This document shows positions 6,632-9,961 of a stretch of DNA of 9,961 bases, piece by piece. How positions within the stretch are numbered: position 1 is the stretch's first letter; every line of letters begins with the position of its first letter. The translations under genes and the position numbers were made by a program. The DNA is taken from the NCBI GenBank assembly GCA_003694775.1, contig RFJV01000396.1, positions 1-9,961 on the forward strand, in the 5' to 3' direction. Below the pieces are notes generated by a model that did no database searches, was not told where the DNA came from, and was given only the letters and a program-made list of their open reading frames with translations. Origin of the DNA: Chloroflexota bacterium. Its GTDB lineage: Bacteria; Chloroflexota; Anaerolineae; 4572-78; J111.

Positions 6632-7897
6632 ATGATTCAACGACTGGCAATGCTGAGCGTCCATACCTGCCCCCTGGCGATGCTGGGCGGCAAGGAAACC
6701 GGCGGCATGAACGTATACGTCCGCGACCTGGGCCGGGAACTGAGCCGGCGGGGTATTGCGATAGACGTTTACACCCGTTCCCAAAATCCGGCGATTGCCC
6801 GCATCACCTCCCTGGCCGACCGGGCGCGGGTCATCCACGTCAAGGCCGGGCCGGAGCGTCCGTACAGCAAGACCAGGGTATACAACCACCTGGACGAATT
6901 TGTCGAGGGGGTGCTGGAGCAGGTCAGGCACGACGGCATCCGCTACGACCTGATTTACAGCCACTACTGGCTGTCCGGTCTGGTGGCAGAAGCCCTGCGC
7001 CAGCGGTGGGGCATTCCCTTTGTGCAGATGTTCCACACCCTGGCGGAGATGAAAAACCGGGTGGCCCGGACACCCCAGGAGCGGGAGCCGGAACTGCGCC
7101 GGGAAAAAGAAGCCTACATCATGCGCAGTGCCGACCGGCTGGTTGCGGCCACGGTCAACGAACAGCAGGATATGGTTGAGGCTTACGGGGCAGACCCGCG
7201 GAAAATTGCCGTGATTCCTCCCGGCGTAGACCTGAACCGCTTCAAACCGCTGGACCGGGCCGAGGCCCGGCAGTTCCTGGGCCTGCCGCCGGACCACCGG
7301 ATGATTTTGTTTGTTGGCCGCATCCAACCTCTCAAAGGGATTGATATCCTCATCCGTGCCCTGGCTGTTGCCAAACAGCGCGAACCCAAACTGCTGGGCG
7401 ATGTCTGTCTGTGTCTCATCGGCGGGGACCCCAACCCGGACTCCGAAGTGGAGCAGGCAGAACTGGAACGCATCCAGAAGCTGGAAGCCGAGCTTGACCT
7501 GGGCGATTTGGTAACCCGGCTGGGAGCCAAAGACCAGGATACGCTGGTCTATTACTATTCGGCGGCAGAAATGGTGGTTATGCCATCGTTGTATGAATCG
7601 TTCGGTATGGTGGCCCTGGAAGCGATGGCTTGCGGCACGCCGGTCATCGCCTCCGACGTGGGGGGGCTGTCGCTGAACATTGAGGATGGGTACAACGGCT
7701 ATCTGGTTCCGGGGCAGAACCCGCAGGCGCTGGCCGAAAAAATCATCCTGCTGTTGCGCTACCCCATTCTGCGGGAGCAGTTGGCGGAGCAGGCCAGAAC
7801 ATGGGTGACCCGCTTTAGCTGGCCCAACATCGCCGACGAACTGCTGGAGCTTTTCCACCAGCTAACCGGCCAGCCACTTCCTCCGAACGAGCGCTAA
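6632..7897 (+). CDS. GT4 glycosyltransferase, MshA-like
   Basis: The 421-residue product is a retaining GT-B enzyme of family GT4. The N-terminal acceptor domain has HTCPLAMLGG followed by GGMNVYV (24-30), as in D-inositol-3-phosphate glycosyltransferase MshA and sucrose-phosphate-synthase relatives, and SHYWLSG with His111. The C-terminal donor domain has FVGRIQPLKG with Arg230 and Lys235, which contact the nucleotide-sugar phosphates in this family, and the EX7E motif Glu322/Glu330 in YESFGMVALEAMACGTPV. All key residues are intact, so it should be active. The acceptor is unknown: MshA likeness alone does not prove mycothiol synthesis, and no other msh gene is in the window. GGAAG at 6621-6625 lies 6 bases before the ATG. 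It is the last gene of the plus-strand run, and its stop codon overlaps that of the convergent gene. Confidence 0.9.
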   Translation: MIQRLAMLSVHTCPLAMLGGKETGGMNVYVRDLGRELSRRGIAIDVYTRSQNPAIARITSLADRARVIHVKAGPERPYSKTRVYNHLDEFVEGVLEQVRHDGIRYDLIYSHYWLSGLVAEALRQRWGIPFVQMFHTLAEMKNRVARTPQEREPELRREKEAYIMRSADRLVAATVNEQQDMVEAYGADPRKIAVIPPGVDLNRFKPLDRAEARQFLGLPPDHRMILFVGRIQPLKGIDILIRALAVAKQREPKLLGDVCLCLIGGDPNPDSEVEQAELERIQKLEAELDLGDLVTRLGAKDQDTLVYYYSAAEMVVMPSLYESFGMVALEAMACGTPVIASDVGGLSLNIEDGYNGYLVPGQNPQALAEKIILLLRYPILREQLAEQARTWVTRFSWPNIADELLELFHQLTGQPLPPNER

Positions 7898-8922
7898 TCT
7901 TCAAAATCCGCGCGGGGCGGCACTGCGGACGCCTCGGAGACGGGCAGGGAGCGGTCCATCCGGGCCAGGGCCTCCAGGTTGGCCGCTGGCGTGGCCGGGG
8001 GAATGACGCAGGGCGGAGCCAGAATCAGGCGGCGTCCGCCGGTGGCCCGGATGGCATTTGCGGCCTGGGCCACTACCTCTTCCGGGGTTCCATGTTCCAG
8101 CAAGCGCCGGTCCAGGCCGGTCATCAGCGTTTTGTCGGTGCGGGTGAGGGCCTCTTCCAGCGTTGGGCCGGTTTCGTGGCTGTGCCAGCTAACCGCGTGG
8201 GCCGGGTAGTGGTTGACGGTATCAAAATAGATGTTCCGCCCGTGCAGGTGGACAATCAAGGGGACGGGCTGGTTTTTGACCCGTTCCAGGGCAATCAGGT
8301 CGTAGCGCACCACAAAATCCATGCACATTTTTTCCGACAGCAGGTCGGCGCGGGAGAACTGGGTAGCAAAGAAAATGCCGTGGGCCCCGGCCTCGATGAC
8401 GGCAGAGGCAAAGCGAGAGGTGGTTTCGGCGATGGTGGCCAGGCCAATCTGCACGTCGGTGGGGTGGGTTTGCAGGTGCTCCAGCAGAACATCACCGGCC
8501 AGCTTGTAGGCAATGGTCATCGGGCTGAAGATGGTCATCAGCACCGGCGCGTCGTCGCGGTTGAGCTGGGCAGACAGCAGGCGCACCGCTTCCAGTATGT
8601 CGCCATACGTGCCCTCGGTGGGGCTGAGCGTATTGAGATGCCGCCAGTCTTCCGGTTCCCGGATGACCGGTTTTTTCAGCCGGGGCGGTTCGTCGTCATC
8701 TTTAGACAGGGCAATCTGGGCGCCCCAATCCTCGATGGGGTACAGGCCGCTGGGGGTCAGCTTTATCAGGTCGAAATCGTATTTGCGGTAAAATGCCAGC
8801 GTGGCGGAAACCAGCCCGGTGGGAGTCTGGTCCTGCTTGTGAAAGTGCCGCCACAGGCTCAAGGGCGTCTTGTCGACCGGCTTGCCTTCCAGCGCGGCAT
8901 ATACTCGCTCGCATTTATCCAT
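7894..8922 (-). CDS. Uroporphyrinogen decarboxylase / MtaA-like superfamily protein
   Basis: The 342-residue product fits the UROD/MtaA (PF01208) TIM-barrel family in length and pattern: MDKCERVYAALEGKPVDKTP at the N-terminus, KYDFDLIKLTPSG (48-60), a TIFSPMTIAYKLAG segment (130-143), a strand ending VHLHG, and LAPPCVIPP near the C-terminus. It lacks the RQAGRY-type substrate motif of true HemE (LSLWRHFHKQD stands there), so it is probably not the haem-pathway decarboxylase. The related corrinoid methyltransferases MtaA/MtbA bind zinc through H-x-C and a distant Cys. Here the matching positions would be His225, His227 and Cys305, giving H-x-H...C. A methyl-transfer role is therefore possible but unproven. 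AAGGTGA (8927-8933) lies 4 bases from the ATG, supporting the start. It has a putative promoter and structured leader of its own. Confidence 0.85.
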   Translation of the reverse strand: MDKCERVYAALEGKPVDKTPLSLWRHFHKQDQTPTGLVSATLAFYRKYDFDLIKLTPSGLYPIEDWGAQIALSKDDDEPPRLKKPVIREPEDWRHLNTLSPTEGTYGDILEAVRLLSAQLNRDDAPVLMTIFSPMTIAYKLAGDVLLEHLQTHPTDVQIGLATIAETTSRFASAVIEAGAHGIFFATQFSRADLLSEKMCMDFVVRYDLIALERVKNQPVPLIVHLHGRNIYFDTVNHYPAHAVSWHSHETGPTLEEALTRTDKTLMTGLDRRLLEHGTPEEVVAQAANAIRATGGRRLILAPPCVIPPATPAANLEALARMDRSLPVSEASAVPPRADFED

Positions 8923-8937
8923 TGCATCACCTTCCCT

Positions 8938-8951
8938 GGGCGTTTGCGCCC
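8938..8951 (-). promoter_or_regulatory. Small leader hairpin before the ribosome binding site
   Basis: GGGCG and CGCCC form a 5-bp stem with a four-base loop (CAAA on the minus strand), ending five bases before the AAGGTGA ribosome binding site of the UROD-like gene. It is the second of two hairpins in the predicted 5' leader. It could tune translation, but a stem this short may be chance. Confidence 0.35.
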
Positions 8952-8968
8952 CAACACGTCCCCTTTCT

Positions 8969-9001
8969 CTGTCACGGGTGTGTGCACCCGGTTCCCGACA
9001 G
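8969..9001 (-). promoter_or_regulatory. Two-stem hairpin at the predicted 5' end of the UROD-like mRNA
   Basis: On the minus strand an outer stem CTGTC/GACAG (9001-8997 with 8973-8969) encloses an inner stem CGGGTG/CACCCG (8990-8985 with 8980-8975) with loop CACA. The stems are joined by an asymmetric internal loop of GGGAAC on one side and a single T on the other. The predicted transcription start, about 7 bases past the -10 box, falls at the hairpin's first base. This could be a small regulatory RNA structure or a stabilising 5' hairpin. It matches no complete riboswitch class that I recognise. Confidence 0.45.
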
Positions 9002-9007
9002 TGGTTA

Positions 9008-9036
9008 ATGATAGCACAAAGTCCGAATCATTGAAA
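9008..9036 (-). promoter_or_regulatory. Putative promoter of the UROD-like gene
   Basis: TATCAT (9008-9013, minus strand) matches the -10 consensus at 5 of 6 bases, with a 17-base spacer to TTTCAA (9031-9036), a weak -35 box. It lies in the gap between the glnA terminator and the UROD-like gene, the place where a new promoter is needed. The transcript would have a leader of about 78 bases. Confidence 0.5.
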
Positions 9037-9057
9037 ATAGAGGATAAAGAGGCCAAC

Positions 9058-9090
9058 AAAAACGGGAGACGGCCCGTCGACCGTCTCCCG
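9058..9090 (-). terminator. Rho-independent terminator of glnA
   Basis: A 10-bp perfect stem (CGGGAGACGG 9063-9072 with CCGTCTCCCG 9081-9090) and an 8-base loop are followed on the minus strand by five T residues (9062-9058). It starts 44 bases after the glnA stop codon. There is no T-run on the plus-strand side, so it acts for glnA and separates it from the UROD-like gene. Confidence 0.9.
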
Positions 9091-9134
9091 AATTACAGTG
9101 GCGGTGTCACCTGCTCAGCAGAAGCCTTATCGGT

Positions 9135-9961
9135 TTAAATGTCGTAGTACAGGGTGAACTCGTGCGGATGAGGCCGAATGCTCACCGGGTCAATCTCGTT
9201 TTCACGCTTGTAGCTGATATAGGCTTCCAGCAGGTCCTCGGTAAAGACATCGCCCTGCAGGAGGAAGTCGTGGTCGGCTTCCAGGGCATCCAGAACGGCG
9301 CTCAGAGAGCCGGGAATCTGGGCCACCTGAGCGGCTTCCTCCGGCGGCAGGTCGTACAGGTCCTTGTCAATGGGTTCACCGGGGTCAATCTGGTTCTGGA
9401 TACCGTCCAGGCCGGCCATGAGCATGGCGGCGAAGGCCAGGTACGGGGTACAGCTGGGGTCCGGAGCGCGGAACTCAACCCGCTTGGCCTTGGGACTGCC
9501 GGAGTACATGGGGATGCGGCAGATGGCGGAGCGGTTGCGCTGGGAATAGACCAGGTTGATAGGCGCTTCGTAGCCGGGGACCAGCCGCTTGTAGGAGTTG
9601 GTGGTGGGGGCGGCAAAGGCCAGGATGGCCGGGGCGTGCTTCAGCAGACCGCCGATGTAGTAGCGGGCCACGTCGGAAAGCTGGGCATAGCCGGCCTCAT
9701 CGTACATCACCGTGTTGCCGTTTTTCCACAGGCTCTGGTGGGTGTGCATACCGCTTCCGTTATCCTCAAAAAGCGGCTTGGGCATGAAGGTAGCGGCCAT
9801 GTTGTACCGGCGGGCCACATTCTTCACCACGTACTTGTACATCATCAGGCTGTCGGCCATTTTGGTCAGGGTGTCGAACTTCAGGTCGATTTCACACTGA
9901 CCGGCTGTGCCGACCTCGTGGTGGTGCACTTCCACGTTCAGGCCAATAGATTCCATCGCCA
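9135..9961 (-). CDS. glnA: Glutamine synthetase type I, C-terminal part
   Basis: The last 275 codons are present and the N-terminus lies beyond the right edge; the enzyme is usually about 470 residues. It makes glutamine from glutamate, ammonia and ATP in the cytoplasm as a dodecamer. Visible signatures are [11 protein letters not shown] (metal and substrate site), [22 protein letters not shown] (flap Glu), NRSAICRIP and [10 protein letters not shown] (active-site Arg residues). [11 protein letters not shown] near the C-terminus contains the Tyr (codon 9354-9356) that is adenylylated in GSI-beta enzymes, so control by an adenylyltransferase is possible; that is inferred from the motif alone. 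The end ELYYSV-like pattern (here TLYYDI) is complete and followed by TAA. The ATG visible at 9956 is internal, since the codon before it continues the family sequence. Confidence 0.97.
   Translation of the reverse strand, partial: AMESIGLNVEVHHHEVGTAGQCEIDLKFDTLTKMADSLMMYKYVVKNVARRYNMAATFMPKPLFEDNGSGMHTHQSLWKNGNTVMYDEAGYAQLSDVARYYIGGLLKHAPAILAFAAPTTNSYKRLVPGYEAPINLVYSQRNRSAICRIPMYSGSPKAKRVEFRAPDPSCTPYLAFAAMLMAGLDGIQNQIDPGEPIDKDLYDLPPEEAAQVAQIPGSLSAVLDALEADHDFLLQGDVFTEDLLEAYISYKRENEIDPVSIRPHPHEFTLYYDI

Noticed and set aside
5810..7858. A 682-codon minus-strand open frame
   Set aside because: It lies opposite two well-supported genes (GNAT and GT4) and its product matches no family pattern.
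5600..7897. Mycothiol pathway pair (MshD plus MshA)
   Set aside because: The acyltransferase is of the CelD/BcsL type, not the MshD tandem GNAT type, and no MshB or MshC is present. MshA-like GT4 enzymes serve many pathways.
7894..8922. hemE, the haem-pathway uroporphyrinogen decarboxylase
   Set aside because: The conserved N-terminal RQAGRY-type motif is missing and there are no other haem genes around it.
8938..9001. Complete cobalamin riboswitch
   Set aside because: Only a short GGGAA/GGGTG-like fragment is visible. The predicted leader is about 78 bases, too short for the class, and the 3' B12-box arrangement is absent.
8092..9138. A 348-codon plus-strand open frame
   Set aside because: It is antisense to the UROD-like gene and passes through that gene's promoter and the glnA terminator.

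Overview
The window is a compact, GC-rich bacterial chromosome segment with short gaps and nested convergent and divergent gene pairs. It most likely comes from a member of the Chloroflexota. The main support is the very large membrane protein on the left, which carries the YYYxG signature of the DUF2298 / Chlor_Arch_YYY family, a family described from Chloroflexi and some archaea. The phylum assignment is inference from family knowledge, since no marker gene such as rRNA lies in the window.

Layout. Positions 1-4483 (minus) hold most of one gene, at least 1,494 codons long. It encodes a fusion of a GT39/PMT-like glycosyltransferase half with a DUF2298 half, and its C-terminus runs off the left edge. 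Its start looks leaderless: a TTGCCC-17-TACAAT promoter lies 7 bases before the ATG. The gap from 4484 to 4863 holds two octamer tandem arrays, a GC-rich palindromic element with an 18-bp perfect stem, and the promoter of a tRNA-Gln(CTG) gene. That tRNA (4864-4934) is followed by a strong intrinsic terminator, which ends only 12 bases before the next start codon.

Positions 5000-7897 (plus) look like a three-gene operon: a single-pass membrane-anchored protein with a carboxypeptidase-regulatory-like beta domain, a CelD/BcsL-type GNAT acyltransferase, and an MshA-like GT4 glycosyltransferase. Together with the divergent GT-C/DUF2298 gene they suggest a region concerned with cell-surface glycan or envelope assembly. 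That theme is inference and no substrate can be read from the sequence. Convergent to the operon, with overlapping stop codons, is an UROD/MtaA-like gene (7894-8922, minus). It has a good ribosome binding site, a plausible promoter and a structured leader. An intrinsic terminator then separates it from the C-terminal 60% of glnA, type I glutamine synthetase (9135 to the right edge, minus).

The most unusual signal is three tandem arrays of unrelated sequence that share the same 8-bp unit length. One of them lies inside the coding sequence of the giant membrane protein. There, two units are 7 bp long, so the ten-unit array is 78 bp (26 codons) and the frame is kept. I see no CRISPR array, insertion sequence, phage gene or defence system.
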